A stretch of DNA of 64,000 bases from positions 1 through 64,000 of the forward strand of contig JBCCXL010000003.1 in the NCBI GenBank assembly GCA_039191605.1. Reading direction: 5' to 3'. Below, one piece after another: positions 24,638 through 35,790 of the stretch. The position numbers were made by a program, and so were the translations under genes. This DNA is from JBCCXL01 sp039191605 (GTDB lineage: Bacteria > Acidobacteriota > Thermoanaerobaculia > Multivoradales > JAHZIX01). Numbering within the stretch: the stretch's first letter is position 1; the number at the start of each line of letters is the position of its first letter. Below the pieces are notes generated by a model. The model was not told where the DNA came from, ran no database searches, and saw only the letters and a program-made list of their open reading frames with translations.

Positions 24638-26377
<1,740 letters not shown>

Positions 26378-26383
26378 GGGGAC

Positions 26384-27268
26384 ATGGCCAACCGCCGAGC
26401 CATCGTCAAGCGCCGCAAGGCGGTGCGCAATATCAAGAAGATTACGCGCACCATGCAGCTCATCGCCACCGCCCGTTTCCAGGCGGCGATGAACCGCGCC
26501 ATTGCGACGCGACCCTACACCGACAAGCTGGCTGAGCTGGTGGCGGACCTCTCCGGCGTGGCGGAAGACTTCCGCCATCCCCTGCTGGAAACCTCGTCGG
26601 CGTCGGCGGGGCGGTCTGCCCTCATCTCTCTGACCAGTAATCGCGGCCTATGTGGTGGCTACAACGCCAACATCGTGCGCCTGTCGCTCTCACACATCGA
26701 TCAGCGCGCCGCAGAGGGCGAGACCGTCGAGCCCTACGTGGTGGGAAACAAGGGCGCTTCCGCCTTTCGCTTCCGCCGCCGCGAAGTGCACAAGGTCATC
26801 AACGACGTCGACGACAAGCCGCGCTTCGATCAGGTAGAGCCCCTGGCTCAGGAGCTGATCGAGCGCTTCGTCGCTGGCGAGCTCTCTTCGGTTCACGTCG
26901 CCTACACTCGCTTCTACTCGGCGGGTCGCCAGGAGGCGGAGCTGATTCAGCTGCTGCCGCTGGTGCAGGAGACCTCCGGAGAAGGCGAGAGCGAGGAGGC
27001 GAGCACCAAGGGCAGCTACGAGATCCGCCCATCAGCTGAGGAGCTGCTCAACAAGCTGCTGCCGGCGAGCGTGCGGATGCGTCTCTTCCAAAGCTTCAAC
27101 GACGCGGCGGTCAGCGAGCAGATTGCTCGTATGGCGGCGATGAAGGCAGCCACCGAGGCCGCCGACGAAATGATTGGCAACCTGACCCGCGAATACAACC
27201 GGGCACGTCAGAGCCAGATCACCCTGGAGCTGCTCGACATCGTCGGCGGCGCCAACGCTCTGGCGTAA
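26384..27268 (+). CDS. atpG: F1Fo ATP synthase subunit gamma
   Basis: The central rotor stalk. The 294-residue protein begins with the coiled-coil helix (IVKRRKAVRNIKKITRTMQLIATARFQAAMNRA), has the Rossmann-like domain with SNRGLCGGYNANI, and ends in the second coiled-coil helix (ARMAAMKAATEAADEMIGNLTREYNRARQSQITLELLDIVGGANAL). It starts six bases after the atpA stop (GGGGAC between them). The middle region around residues 195-210 is an acidic Ser/Glu loop. No anomalies. Confidence 0.96.
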   Translation: MANRRAIVKRRKAVRNIKKITRTMQLIATARFQAAMNRAIATRPYTDKLAELVADLSGVAEDFRHPLLETSSASAGRSALISLTSNRGLCGGYNANIVRLSLSHIDQRAAEGETVEPYVVGNKGASAFRFRRREVHKVINDVDDKPRFDQVEPLAQELIERFVAGELSSVHVAYTRFYSAGRQEAELIQLLPLVQETSGEGESEEASTKGSYEIRPSAEELLNKLLPASVRMRLFQSFNDAAVSEQIARMAAMKAATEAADEMIGNLTREYNRARQSQITLELLDIVGGANALA

Positions 27269-27329
27269 TAGAGAAGCCTCCACGAGAGGCATCGAAACCG
27301 GCAAGGAATAGGAACTTAGGAACCGTCCC

Positions 27330-28781
27330 ATGGCACAGACCAATATCGGCACCGTTACCCAGGTCATCGGGTCTACCCTGGATGCTCAATTCCCGGAAGA
27401 TCAGATGCCTGCCATCTACAACGCCCTCAAGGTCCCCGTGACCCGCGAGGTGCTCGGCGAAAAGTCCGAGGATCTGCTGTGGTGCGAGGTGGCTCAGCAC
27501 CTCGGCGGTGGCAAGGTCCGGGCCGTGGCTCTGGGCTCCACCGACGGCCTCGCTCGCGGGGCTCAGATCGAGGACACCGGCTCTCCGGTGACCGTGCCCG
27601 TGGGTGAGAACACCCTCGGTCGCGTATTCAACCTGGTGGGCGAGCCCATCGACGCCCTCGGTCCCGTGGCCACCGAGGAGCGGCGTCCGATTCACCGCGA
27701 AGCTCCCAAGCTCGACGAGCTGTCGCCGAAGACCGAGCTCTTCGAGACCGGCATTAAGGTCATCGATTTGCTCTGTCCTCTGGTTCGTGGCGGTAAGGCT
27801 GGCCTCTTCGGCGGCGCCGGCGTCGGCAAGACGGTGATCATTCAGGAGCTCATCGCCCGACTGGCGCGCTTCCACAGCGGCTACTCCTGCTTCGCCGGAG
27901 TCGGAGAGCGCACCCGTGAGGGGAACGATCTCTGGCTGGAGATGCAGGAAGCCAAGATTGGCGACACCGGCAAGAGCGTGATCGATCAGACCGTGATGGT
28001 CTTCGGTCAGATGAATGAGCCGCCCGGAGCCCGTCTTCGTGTGGCCCTCTCGGCCCTCACCATGGCGGAGCACTTCCGCGATCAGACCGGCGCCGACACC
28101 CTGCTCTTCATCGACAACATCTTCCGCTTCACCCAGGCTGGATCTGAGGTTTCGGCTCTGCTCGGTCGTATGCCTTCCGCGGTGGGCTATCAGCCTACCC
28201 TGGGTACCGAGATGGGTGAGCTGCAGGAGCGAATCACCTCCACCAACCAGGGTGCGGTGACCTCCATTCAGGCGATTTACGTGCCGGCGGATGATTACAC
28301 CGATCCCGCTCCGGCCACCGCCTTCACTCACCTTGACAGCACCGTGAACCTGGAGCGCTCCATCTCTGAGAAGGGGATCTACCCCGCGGTGGATCCCCTC
28401 GCCTCTTCCAGCCGCATCGTGGCTCCGGAGTACCTCGGTGAGCGCCACTACTCCGTCGCCCGTCAGGTGCAGCAGATCCTGCAGCGCTACAAGGATCTGC
28501 AGGACATCATCGCCATTCTCGGCGTCGATGAGCTGGCGGAGGAAGATAAGGTCATCGTCGCCCGCGCGCGTCGGATCGAGCGCTTCCTCTCTCAGGCCTT
28601 CTTCGTTGCGGAGCAGTTCACTGGCTTCCCCGGTGTGTACGTCAGCCGCGAAGACACCATCCGCTCTTTCGAGGAGCTCTGCTCGGGTAAGTGGGATCAT
28701 CTCCCGGAGCAGGCCTTCATGTACGTCGGCACCATCGAAGACGCTGCGAAGCGGGCTGAAGAGCTCGAAGCCGGTAACTGA
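27330..28781 (+). CDS. atpD: F1Fo ATP synthase subunit beta
   Basis: The catalytic subunit of F1 that makes and hydrolyses ATP. Key motifs are visible: GGAGVGKT (P-loop), GVGERTREGNDLW, TLLFIDNIFRFTQAGSEVSALLGRMPSAVGYQPTL and DELAEEDK, the counterpart of the DELSEED lever. Length 483 is slightly above the usual ~470. It is 61 bases after atpG and 48 bases before atpC. The ATG choice gives the conserved strand IGTVTQVIGSTLDAQF near the N-terminus. Confidence 0.98.
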   Translation: MAQTNIGTVTQVIGSTLDAQFPEDQMPAIYNALKVPVTREVLGEKSEDLLWCEVAQHLGGGKVRAVALGSTDGLARGAQIEDTGSPVTVPVGENTLGRVFNLVGEPIDALGPVATEERRPIHREAPKLDELSPKTELFETGIKVIDLLCPLVRGGKAGLFGGAGVGKTVIIQELIARLARFHSGYSCFAGVGERTREGNDLWLEMQEAKIGDTGKSVIDQTVMVFGQMNEPPGARLRVALSALTMAEHFRDQTGADTLLFIDNIFRFTQAGSEVSALLGRMPSAVGYQPTLGTEMGELQERITSTNQGAVTSIQAIYVPADDYTDPAPATAFTHLDSTVNLERSISEKGIYPAVDPLASSSRIVAPEYLGERHYSVARQVQQILQRYKDLQDIIAILGVDELAEEDKVIVARARRIERFLSQAFFVAEQFTGFPGVYVSREDTIRSFEELCSGKWDHLPEQAFMYVGTIEDAAKRAEELEAGN

Positions 28782-28829
28782 TCGGTCCCTCGCTGACCGC
28801 CGGCCCTGGCGCCGGCTAAGGAGCGCTGC

Positions 28830-29252
28830 ATGGCCCAGAAGTCCATCCAACTCAGCATCGTTACTCCGGAAGGCGCCGTTTTCGACGGTGAAGCGACCTT
28901 CGTTGCGTTTCCCGCCTACGACGGTGAAACCGGCATTCTGCCGGGACACTCACCGCTGCTCACTCAGATGGGCATTGGCGTGCTGCGAGCAAAGCTTGCT
29001 GACGGCAGCGCCACCGCGGTGTACGTCGACGGTGGCTTCGCCCAGGTGACCGTCGACGGCAAGCAGCTGACCATTCTCACCGAGCAGTCACGACCGGTCG
29101 AAGGCTTCACCTTCGATGAGGCCGACGCTCTCTTGGCCAGCGCCAAGGAGCACACCGGCGTCAGCGATCTAGAGGTAGAAGCTCGTGATGCCGCCGCCCA
29201 GCGGGCGAGGGTTGCTCGGCAGCTGGCGCAAAAGGCCTACGACGCTCTCTAA
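28830..29252 (+). CDS. atpC: F1Fo ATP synthase subunit epsilon
   Basis: The small rotor and regulatory subunit. The 140-residue protein has the N-terminal beta-sandwich (IQLSIVTPEGAVFDGEATFVAFPAYDGETGILPGHSPLLTQMGIGVLR) and the C-terminal two-helix region (residues about 90-140), which can inhibit hydrolysis by folding up into F1. The ribosome binding site AAGGAG is well placed. It closes the ATP synthase locus; no clear T-tract terminator follows. Confidence 0.96.
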   Translation: MAQKSIQLSIVTPEGAVFDGEATFVAFPAYDGETGILPGHSPLLTQMGIGVLRAKLADGSATAVYVDGGFAQVTVDGKQLTILTEQSRPVEGFTFDEADALLASAKEHTGVSDLEVEARDAAAQRARVARQLAQKAYDAL

Positions 29253-29310
29253 AGGAGCCTAGACTCCGGTGAAATCTGACCGCGAGTCTTCGTCGAAAAG
29301 ATAAAATGGA

Positions 29311-29381
29311 GGCGGCAAGCCCTCGTCAGAAAATCAGAGATTGGGCTACCCAGTAACTGATGAGATCAAGGGTTTGCCGCC
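29311..29381 (+). ncRNA. Structured RNA-like leader, unidentified
   Basis: GGCGGCAAGCCCT (29311-29323) pairs with AGGGTTTGCCGCC (29369-29381), 13 pairs with one G-U. Inside it CGTCAG (29324-29329) pairs with CTGATG (29357-29362), and a small hairpin TGGG-CTA-CCCA lies at 29342-29352. The compound stem with internal bulges lies 60-130 bases after atpC and about 90 bases before the next ORF. It matches no riboswitch class I know and lacks a terminator T-run. The strand is assumed from the neighbours; a small non-autonomous repeat element is an alternative reading. Confidence 0.4.
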
Positions 29382-29468
29382 GTAACCAATACCAAGGACT
29401 TTCACTCAACAAAAACCGAGGCTACAACAAACACAAAAAGGAGGATCCTCCGTAAAGGAGTCCCCACC

Positions 29469-29894
29469 ATGACCCAGGCTATCCGAGACGAGCTCGAGCT
29501 TCCCCTCGACCCTCACGAGAACCTGGTCGCAAAGAATGGCCGTCGGCAAACGGTGTGCAATAGCATACGGCTGGCGCGTGAGGTCCGGACACTGCTGGAC
29601 CCGATCGAGTGTAAGAGAATCAGTGTTGCCTGCACGCGGCAGGCACGGATGCGGTGTAAGACCTTTGTTCCAAAGATCTTCAAACACAATCCGCACGAAA
29701 AAATCCTTATCGAGACAATGTCGTCAGATGGTGATCCTCTGGCGGTCCCGATAGGTCATGCTGCCGATTTTTCTCAGATACCACTGGATCTGAGTGCGAG
29801 AAGGCTATCGGTGGCATCGATCCCCCCACCATCTCAAGCGAGACAAGCTGAGCGAGAGCGATGCTCGAGGGCGGAGATCACATCAGAACAATAG
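29469..29894 (+). CDS. Hypothetical 141-residue protein, possibly a gene remnant
   Basis: The frame starts with ATG after a good ribosome binding site (AAGGAG, 8 bases upstream). A second, stronger one (AAGGAGG) sits further upstream inside the perfect palindrome GGAGGATCCTCC (29440-29451). The first ~30 residues look like a real soluble protein (MTQAIRDELELPLDPHEN...). The rest is rich in Arg, Cys, Ser and Pro and resembles no family. Codon use is less biased than in neighbouring genes. Translation initiation signals are therefore better than the coding signal, which suggests either an unrecognised small gene or the start of a gene that has decayed. An RNA-like stem precedes it and a 9-bp hairpin follows at 29979. 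Confidence 0.35.
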   Translation: MTQAIRDELELPLDPHENLVAKNGRRQTVCNSIRLAREVRTLLDPIECKRISVACTRQARMRCKTFVPKIFKHNPHEKILIETMSSDGDPLAVPIGHAADFSQIPLDLSARRLSVASIPPPSQARQAERERCSRAEITSEQ

Positions 29895-30667
29895 AGCAAG
29901 ACTGCGCAAAGAGCTGTTGACGCTGGTTTCGTCGTTCGCTCCGCTCTGCGGGAAAACCGCATCGAGTTTTCATCGAGCCTTTTGATCTGACGATCAAAAG
30001 TACTGAGCAGCAGCTGACGATCGAAGATAGCTCTCGATGGCCGAGATGGCCGGAAGAAGCCATCTCAGGCCCCGAGTCACTCTAAGTCAATAGGCTTCTT
30101 TGCGGGTCGAACGTCGCCACGCGCTCGGTATGAGTCGATCAGCCGACGCGGCGTGCAGGACGGTGATTGCGCTGACGGAGCCTCGGCGAGGCTCGTTTCG
30201 CTCCGGACCTTGCTCGAGCCCTGGACTAAGCCTAGGAGCTATCAGCTCAGGACCGCTCGGCGCGAAATTCGCGAGCGAAGTCCGCGCGAGAAGCCAGCCA
30301 AAGAGACCCGTTGAAGCTTTCCACACGATGCAGCGGAAGCTGCTGATTCTTTACCTTGCCCAGTTCAGCACTGGGACCAACTCTCAAACCAGGAACCTGA
30401 AGGAGTCGATGGCCGCCAACGTCTAGTAATTGGAGACAAAAAGGACTGCAGAAGCCGTCCACCTCGTCTCTCATTTTCTTTTCCTTCGGTGTTCCCGACC
30501 CAATCAAGCTCAGCGTCTGCAAAGACGCCATGCTTTCACCCTATGTCGATGTCGTACGGCCCTTTCTCATCGGAGTGAGAACAGAGTCGCCGCACCTCGG
30601 CACCCGACGATTGATAGAGCCTAGAAGAACAGAACCGTTCCTTACTGCTAAAAAGGAAATCAAGATA
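29895..30667. other. 773-base non-coding region upstream of the TonB receptor
   Basis: No supported gene. It contains a perfect inverted repeat CTTTTGATC-TGAC-GATCAAAAG (29979-30000), a 7-bp hairpin GAGCCTC-GGC-GAGGCTC (30178-30194) and the short dyad CGCGAAATTCGCG near 30260. None has a proper terminator tail. I found no recognisable Fur box. The region is more AT-rich than its flanks and looks like accessory or decayed sequence plus the receptor promoter. Confidence 0.4.
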
Positions 30668-32839
30668 ATGCAACGCTTTGTGCTCCCATTCCTCCTCCTC
30701 TGCGTCATGGTCTCCATGACCTTCGGATCTCCATCGGCCATCGCTCAAACCTCTGACCCAGCGCAAGGCGAGAGCACCGCTGAGAACCAGGAAGATGCTA
30801 CTGCCGACGAAGTTGTCGAAGACGAGATCGTCGTCGTTGGAAAGTACCTCTACGCCGATCAGGTCAATGCTCTGAGAACGCCGACCCCGATCATCGACGT
30901 GCCTCAGAGTCTTTCGATCATCACCTCGGATCAGCTCTCCCGGCAGGGCTTCACCGCCATTAGCGACATCGTCAACTACACCCCTGGCGTGAACAACTCC
31001 CAGGGTGAAGGCCACCGCGACGCGATCGTCTTCCGCGGCGTCCGCTCCACGGCGGATTTCTTCATCGACGGCGTTCGCGATGACGTGCAGTATTACCGAC
31101 CCCTCTACAACCTAGAGCAGGTGGAGATCCTTCGCGGCCCCAACGCCTTGCTCTTCGGGCGTGGCGGCACCGGCGGCGTGCTAAATCGAGTGACCAAGAA
31201 GGGTGTCTTGGGCCAGAGCTTCACCACCGTAGAGGCCGGATCCGACTCCTTCGGCGAGTTCGGCGTGCAGCTCGACAGCAACTTTGGGGAGAGTGAGAAC
31301 AGCGCTTTCCGCATCAACGCCTTCTTCGAAACCCTCGAGAATCACCGGGACTTCTACGACGGGGACCGTGTCGGCTTCAATCCGACCTTCAAGGTCAAGC
31401 TGTCGCCGGACACCACCCTGGATCTGTCTTATGAGTACGCCGATCATCAGCGCTTCGTTGACCGCGGCATTCCCACCGGCTCCGATGGGCGACCGGTGGA
31501 AGCTCTCGAAGAGGTCGTCTTCGGTGATGAAAACCTGAACACTACGGAGCTCGAGGCTCACCTCTTCCGGGCGAATGTGCAGCACATCTTCTCCGATAGC
31601 CTGAAGGGCAACTTCAGCGCCTTCTACGGCGACTACGACAAGCTCTATCAGAACTTCTATGCCAGTAACTACGATGAAGCGACGAACATCGTGGAGCTCG
31701 ACGGCTATGTCGACACCACCGTTCGCGAGAACACGATTCTCTTTGCTGACCTGATCAAGGAGTTCAACTCGGGAGGCACTAACCACACCGTGATCTTCGG
31801 CGTGGAGTACATCGATACCTCTTCGGATCAGGATCGCTTCAACTCCTTCTTTGATACTTCCGTGGCTGATGGAACCAGCACCGACCGGGCGAGGTTCCTG
31901 GCGACGCGGCCCATCAATCTCAGGAATGGCGTCGGTGTGCTGGCCGATGGCCGCACCACCACTAACGACTTCACGGCGGATCTCAACGACGATACCCGAG
32001 TAGGGATCGACGTATTCTCCGCCTTTATCCAGGACGAGATCGAGGTTTCCGACAACTTCGACGTGATCCTCGGAGCGCGCTTCGACAGCTTCGATATCGA
32101 GGTCTTCAACGTGCCGGCGAATGAGACTCGGACCCGTAAGGATGAAGAGGTCTCGCCTCGCCTCGGCTTGGTTTACAAGCCGGAGGAGAACGTCTCCTTC
32201 TACGCCAGCTACAGCGAGTCCTTCCTGCCTCGCAGTGGCGAGCAGTTCGCCAACATCAACGGCAACAACAACCGACTAGATCCCAATACCTTCGCCAACC
32301 TCGAGGCTGGCGTGAAGTGGGACCTGAGCGACGGCCTGAGCCTCACCGCGTCGGTCTTCGAGATCGAGCAAGAGTCCCCCGTGGTCTCCGATTCGGATGC
32401 TGGGACCTTTGACATCATTGAGACTTCGGTGGATGGCTTCGAAGCTCAGCTTCAGGGTCAGCTCACGGATCGCTGGTTCATCTCCGCCGGCTACAGCTTC
32501 TTGGATGGTGAGCAGGCGGACGGCATTCGCCGCCCCCGTGAGCTGCCGGAGAACATGCTCTCGATTTGGAATAGCTTCCAGGTCAACAGCCGCTTCGGCC
32601 TTGGCCTCGGCCTCACCTATCAGGACGAGAGCTTCATCAACAACAGCAACAGCGCGGTGCTGCCGAGCTACACTCGCGTGGATGCGGCTGCCTACTACGA
32701 TTTCTCCGACACTCTGCAGGTGCAGGTGAACATCGAGAATCTGACCGACGAGCTCTACTTCCCGAACTCTCACAGCACCCATCAGGCGACGGTGGGAGCG
32801 CCCCTGAACGCGCGGGTTTCCATCAAGACTCGCTTCTAA
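30668..32839 (+). CDS. TonB-dependent siderophore-type receptor
   Basis: An outer-membrane channel that imports a ferric siderophore using TonB energy. From ATG 30668 (AAGGAA upstream) it is 723 residues. The signal peptide is MQRFVLPFLLLCVMVSMTFGSPSAIAQ. The plug domain (about 45-170) carries TPIIDVPQSLSIITSDQLSRQ, DIVNYTPGVN, IVFRGVRSTADFFIDGVRDD and VEILRGPNALLFGRGGTGGVLNRVTKK, the classic siderophore (FhuA/FcuA-type) signature. A 22-strand barrel follows and the protein ends RVSIKTRF with a terminal Phe for barrel assembly. A longer frame back to 30530 exists but would hide the signal peptide. A terminator follows directly. The exact ligand is not predictable. Confidence 0.93.
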   Translation: MQRFVLPFLLLCVMVSMTFGSPSAIAQTSDPAQGESTAENQEDATADEVVEDEIVVVGKYLYADQVNALRTPTPIIDVPQSLSIITSDQLSRQGFTAISDIVNYTPGVNNSQGEGHRDAIVFRGVRSTADFFIDGVRDDVQYYRPLYNLEQVEILRGPNALLFGRGGTGGVLNRVTKKGVLGQSFTTVEAGSDSFGEFGVQLDSNFGESENSAFRINAFFETLENHRDFYDGDRVGFNPTFKVKLSPDTTLDLSYEYADHQRFVDRGIPTGSDGRPVEALEEVVFGDENLNTTELEAHLFRANVQHIFSDSLKGNFSAFYGDYDKLYQNFYASNYDEATNIVELDGYVDTTVRENTILFADLIKEFNSGGTNHTVIFGVEYIDTSSDQDRFNSFFDTSVADGTSTDRARFLATRPINLRNGVGVLADGRTTTNDFTADLNDDTRVGIDVFSAFIQDEIEVSDNFDVILGARFDSFDIEVFNVPANETRTRKDEEVSPRLGLVYKPEENVSFYASYSESFLPRSGEQFANINGNNNRLDPNTFANLEAGVKWDLSDGLSLTASVFEIEQESPVVSDSDAGTFDIIETSVDGFEAQLQGQLTDRWFISAGYSFLDGEQADGIRRPRELPENMLSIWNSFQVNSRFGLGLGLTYQDESFINNSNSAVLPSYTRVDAAAYYDFSDTLQVQVNIENLTDELYFPNSHSTHQATVGAPLNARVSIKTRF

Positions 32840-32877
32840 GGTCCCCCGCTTCGCAAGTTGTCTTCGCTGAAGGCAGC

Positions 32878-32920
32878 AAAAAGCCCTCCGGCGGATTTCT
32901 CCGCGGGAGGGCTTTCTTCT
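32878..32920 (+). terminator. Rho-independent terminator after the siderophore receptor
   Basis: AAAGCCCTCC-G-GCGGA pairs with TCCGC-G-GGAGGGCTTT around a 4-base TTTC loop, followed by CTTCTTTCTT. It lies about 40 bases after the receptor stop codon. Confidence 0.88.
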
Positions 32921-33040
32921 TTCTTGGGTCGAGGGATTGATCGACTTAGATCACCACCCTCGGGGAGTCATCGATCTCACAGGCTTCCCCTTAGCTCAGC
33001 TCCCTCGGCTCAGCTTCCTGGATGGCGGAGCACTGGTGGC

Positions 33041-35008
33041 CTAGTCCTCTTTAGAATCAGAGCCCGAGGCATCATCGTGACTGACCTCGATGCTGCCTTC
33101 AATGTTCTCCGAAGCCAAACCAGCGGTGCTTTCCCCATTCTTCTCGCTGGTTGCTTCGGAGGTGACTTCCTCCAGTTCGACCTCCGTCGTGGCGAGGATC
33201 TCGTCTACCCGCTCCCGGGCGGGGCCATCGAGTACCAGCAGAGAGACCGACACCGCTTCCTTGAGATCGTCCCCTTCGACCCGAAGCTGAGGCTCACCGC
33301 TGCTGGTCCAGGCGCTCAGAATCCTAAGGTCCTGGGGCCGCTCGGCGAAGAGATCCCGCAAGCGAGCCCTGGTGACCTTATCCTTCAGCGGCAGCTCGAC
33401 TCGATGAGCGCGCTGGTTGTCTAGGTGCTTGATCCACGCCGGCACGTTGAGGTCGCGACCGCCTAAGAGGTCCACCCAGGCGCGGGAGCGGGAGCCGAGC
33501 TCGTCCGGCGGCCGCTGGAGGGCCACCACGGGATGCTCGACATCGAATTCGTGGTGAGCGAGTTCTGCAACCAAGAGGTTCAGCTCGTCGTTGGTGGTCA
33601 TTGCCACCACCAGGGTGTCCGCCTCGACGCCCGCTTCCTCGTAAGTGGAGGCATCGCGGGCATCGCCCCACACCGTTTCCATGCCCAGTCGTCGGCATTG
33701 CTCCAGGCGCCAGGAGGCGGAATCCACCACTACGGTGGTCCGCCCTGAGGCTTTGAGCAGCTGGCCGAGAAGTTGGGAGAGGGGGTTTGCGCCTACCAGC
33801 ACCGCTCGTCGCCGTTCGGCGTCGTTCTTGTATCCAAGGATCACCGGCAGGGCGAGAGACATCACCGTGGCCCAGGCGCCGGTCACCAGGATTGTCAGAT
33901 AGACGATTCCCTCGAGGAGCGCTCCCCCCTCGATGCCGGCGGCATTGAGCTGCCGTGCCGCGAGGGAAGCCACCGCCGCGGCGACGATGCCTCGAGGAGC
34001 GGTCATGGCGAGGAAGAATCGCTCCTTGAGAGGCAGCTGCCAGGGCATCACCGAGAGGAAGACCGAGAGTGGCCGGATGACGAAGATCAGGCCTGCGGTA
34101 ACCACCACACCCTTCCAGCCGAGCTTCTGGATCTCGGTGAGGTCCAGCTGGGCCGCTAGCAAGATGAAGAGCACCGAAATGAGCAGGGTGGTGAGCTGCC
34201 CTTTGAAAGCCTTCAAGGGACCGACATCCGGAAGGCGTGCGGCGGAGATGGTGTAGCCCATGACTACCGAAGCCAAGATACCGCTCTGGTGGGCCTGGTG
34301 CTCCGCTACCCCGTAGACCAGCATCAGGATGCTGAGAATGATCAGGTTAGAGAGCTCGGAGTTGAAGCGGCGGCTGCGCGCTACGTGGGCCCCGAGGCGG
34401 CCCCCAACGAAACCGAGGATGGCGCCGACGAGGGTGACCTGAACCACCTTCCCCGAGAGGGTCTGGAGCGGCATGCCGGAGGACTCGACCCACTGCAGCA
34501 CCAGGTAGGCCAGCAGGGCTCCGATGGCGTCGATGATCAAGCCCTCGGAGAGCAGGATGGTTTTCACCGAGCGCGGCGCGATGGTGTGGCGCAACAAGGG
34601 GGCGATCACCGTCGGGCCGGTCACCGTTACGATGGCGCCGAAGAGCACCGCCGTGGTGACCGGCATGTCGATCACCGCCCAGGCCAAGGCTGCGGCTAGG
34701 AGGCCGGTGATCACCACACCTAGGGTGAGCAGATTGCGGACCGAGCCTCCCACCTTGCGTAGTCGCTCCGGTTCGAGGGAGAGACCTCCCTCGAAGAGGA
34801 TGATCGCCACCCCGAGATGAATCATCGTCTCCAGAACGTCACCTAGGCTCGAGGGGTCAAATTGACCCAGGCCGGAGGGGCCGAAGGCCATACCCAGGAG
34901 CAGCAGGGGCAGGATGGCCGGCAGACGCAGCCAGGAAGCGAGCGCCTGAGCGGCGATGCCCAGGCAGACGGCTGCCACCAAGGTGTCGAGAATCAAGAAC
35001 TCATTCAT
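33041..35008 (-). CDS. Cation:proton antiporter with C-terminal RCK/TrkA-N domain
   Basis: A 655-residue inner-membrane antiporter exchanging Na+ or K+ for H+. Residues 1-400 hold about 12-13 membrane helices, with LGMAFGPSGLGQF, VAIILFEGGLSL, GAIVTVTGPTVIAPLL and APRGIVAAAVASL typical of the NhaP/CPA1-like fold. Residues about 412-530 form a Rossmann RCK_N domain (RRAVLVGANPLSQLLGQLLKASGRTTVVVD... VVAMTTNDELNLLVAELAHHE). A further segment ends in a poorly conserved acidic tail. The RCK domain suggests gating by a nucleotide. Together with trkA-trkH at 53-56 kb it gives the cell K+ uptake and probable cation/H+ exchange. It appears monocistronic. Confidence 0.9.
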   Translation of the reverse strand: MNEFLILDTLVAAVCLGIAAQALASWLRLPAILPLLLLGMAFGPSGLGQFDPSSLGDVLETMIHLGVAIILFEGGLSLEPERLRKVGGSVRNLLTLGVVITGLLAAALAWAVIDMPVTTAVLFGAIVTVTGPTVIAPLLRHTIAPRSVKTILLSEGLIIDAIGALLAYLVLQWVESSGMPLQTLSGKVVQVTLVGAILGFVGGRLGAHVARSRRFNSELSNLIILSILMLVYGVAEHQAHQSGILASVVMGYTISAARLPDVGPLKAFKGQLTTLLISVLFILLAAQLDLTEIQKLGWKGVVVTAGLIFVIRPLSVFLSVMPWQLPLKERFFLAMTAPRGIVAAAVASLAARQLNAAGIEGGALLEGIVYLTILVTGAWATVMSLALPVILGYKNDAERRRAVLVGANPLSQLLGQLLKASGRTTVVVDSASWRLEQCRRLGMETVWGDARDASTYEEAGVEADTLVVAMTTNDELNLLVAELAHHEFDVEHPVVALQRPPDELGSRSRAWVDLLGGRDLNVPAWIKHLDNQRAHRVELPLKDKVTRARLRDLFAERPQDLRILSAWTSSGEPQLRVEGDDLKEAVSVSLLVLDGPARERVDEILATTEVELEEVTSEATSEKNGESTAGLASENIEGSIEVSHDDASGSDSKED

Positions 35009-35216
35009 GGGCTGCGAAAGGCTCCAGTCGGCGCTAGATCACCGAGCCCTCGGCACCCCGAGAGATGCTGCGAGGACCGTAGGCGACGCGTGGCGCTGAG
35101 TTTCGTTACTGAGCTTCAGAAAGGGGAGCTGCGAGAGCGGAGGGTACGGAGCGGTGAGAGATCAAGCAGAGAGCATCGACCCAGGAGCGGGCTCGAAGGA
35201 GAGGAGCGATAGGGGC

Positions 35217-35732
35217 TCACTCACGAAGGATAGGCAGGGAAGAGCGACCCGTCTTGCTGGTCTCGGACTGACCGGTGGCGGCCAGATCTAGGGGGACCCG
35301 GATATCTTCGTCCACCAGCTTCTTTTGCCGACGAGCGAGATCTCCTAGGGTCCGTTGGGCAAGGATCCTCTCCACCTCGCGCTTGACGTCCAAAAAGACC
35401 TCGCGCAGGGCGCAATACTCGGTACCGACATGAATGGTGCACGGCTGCGCCAAGATCTGGTCGACGGACGTCAGCTGCCCTTCCAGCACGACGAGGATGT
35501 CTCGCAGGGAAATCTCTTCCGCCGGTCGCGCGAGGCTGTGACCCCCCTGGGGGCCCCGGTTGGAATGAATCAGGCCATTCTTCGACAACAGGGAGAGGAT
35601 CTGTCGCAGGTAGGGCTCGGGGATTCCCTGATGGCGGGCAATCTGGTGGCTGGTGACGGAGATACCGCTCTCCTGCATGCCCAGGTAGAGCATGGCGCGT
35701 AATCCGTACTCGCCCTTCGTGGAAATCTTCAT
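35217..35732 (-). CDS. Rrf2-family transcriptional regulator
   Basis: A 171-residue winged-helix regulator: MKISTKGEYGLRAMLYLG, then SVTSHQIARHQGIPEPYLRQILSLLSKNGLIHSNRGPQGGHSLARPAEEISLRDILVVLEG, the Rrf2 DNA-binding part. After it come only two cysteines, QPCTIHVGTEYC, eight residues apart, where IscR-type regulators have three for a [2Fe-2S] cluster. Cluster binding is therefore possible but not assured; a CymR- or RirA-like role is an alternative. The C-terminal 30 residues are disordered. It lies downstream of the NUDIX gene across a tandem-repeat spacer. Targets are unknown. Confidence 0.9.
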   Translation of the reverse strand: MKISTKGEYGLRAMLYLGMQESGISVTSHQIARHQGIPEPYLRQILSLLSKNGLIHSNRGPQGGHSLARPAEEISLRDILVVLEGQLTSVDQILAQPCTIHVGTEYCALREVFLDVKREVERILAQRTLGDLARRQKKLVDEDIRVPLDLAATGQSETSKTGRSSLPILRE

Positions 35733-35790
35733 TACGTGCTGCTGACCCTATCATTATCCCTTCTCCCGATGACCTCATCGGTGGTGAGGC

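Noticed and set aside
27219..28949. A 576-codon minus-strand frame opposite atpD
   Set aside because: Shadow of the beta-subunit gene; no ribosome binding site and no recognisable domain.
30530..30667. An N-terminal extension of the siderophore receptor
   Set aside because: It would place 46 residues before a perfect signal peptide that has its own ribosome binding site.
35217..35732. Calling the Rrf2 regulator IscR
   Set aside because: Only two of the three cluster-binding cysteines are visible and no isc or suf genes are nearby.
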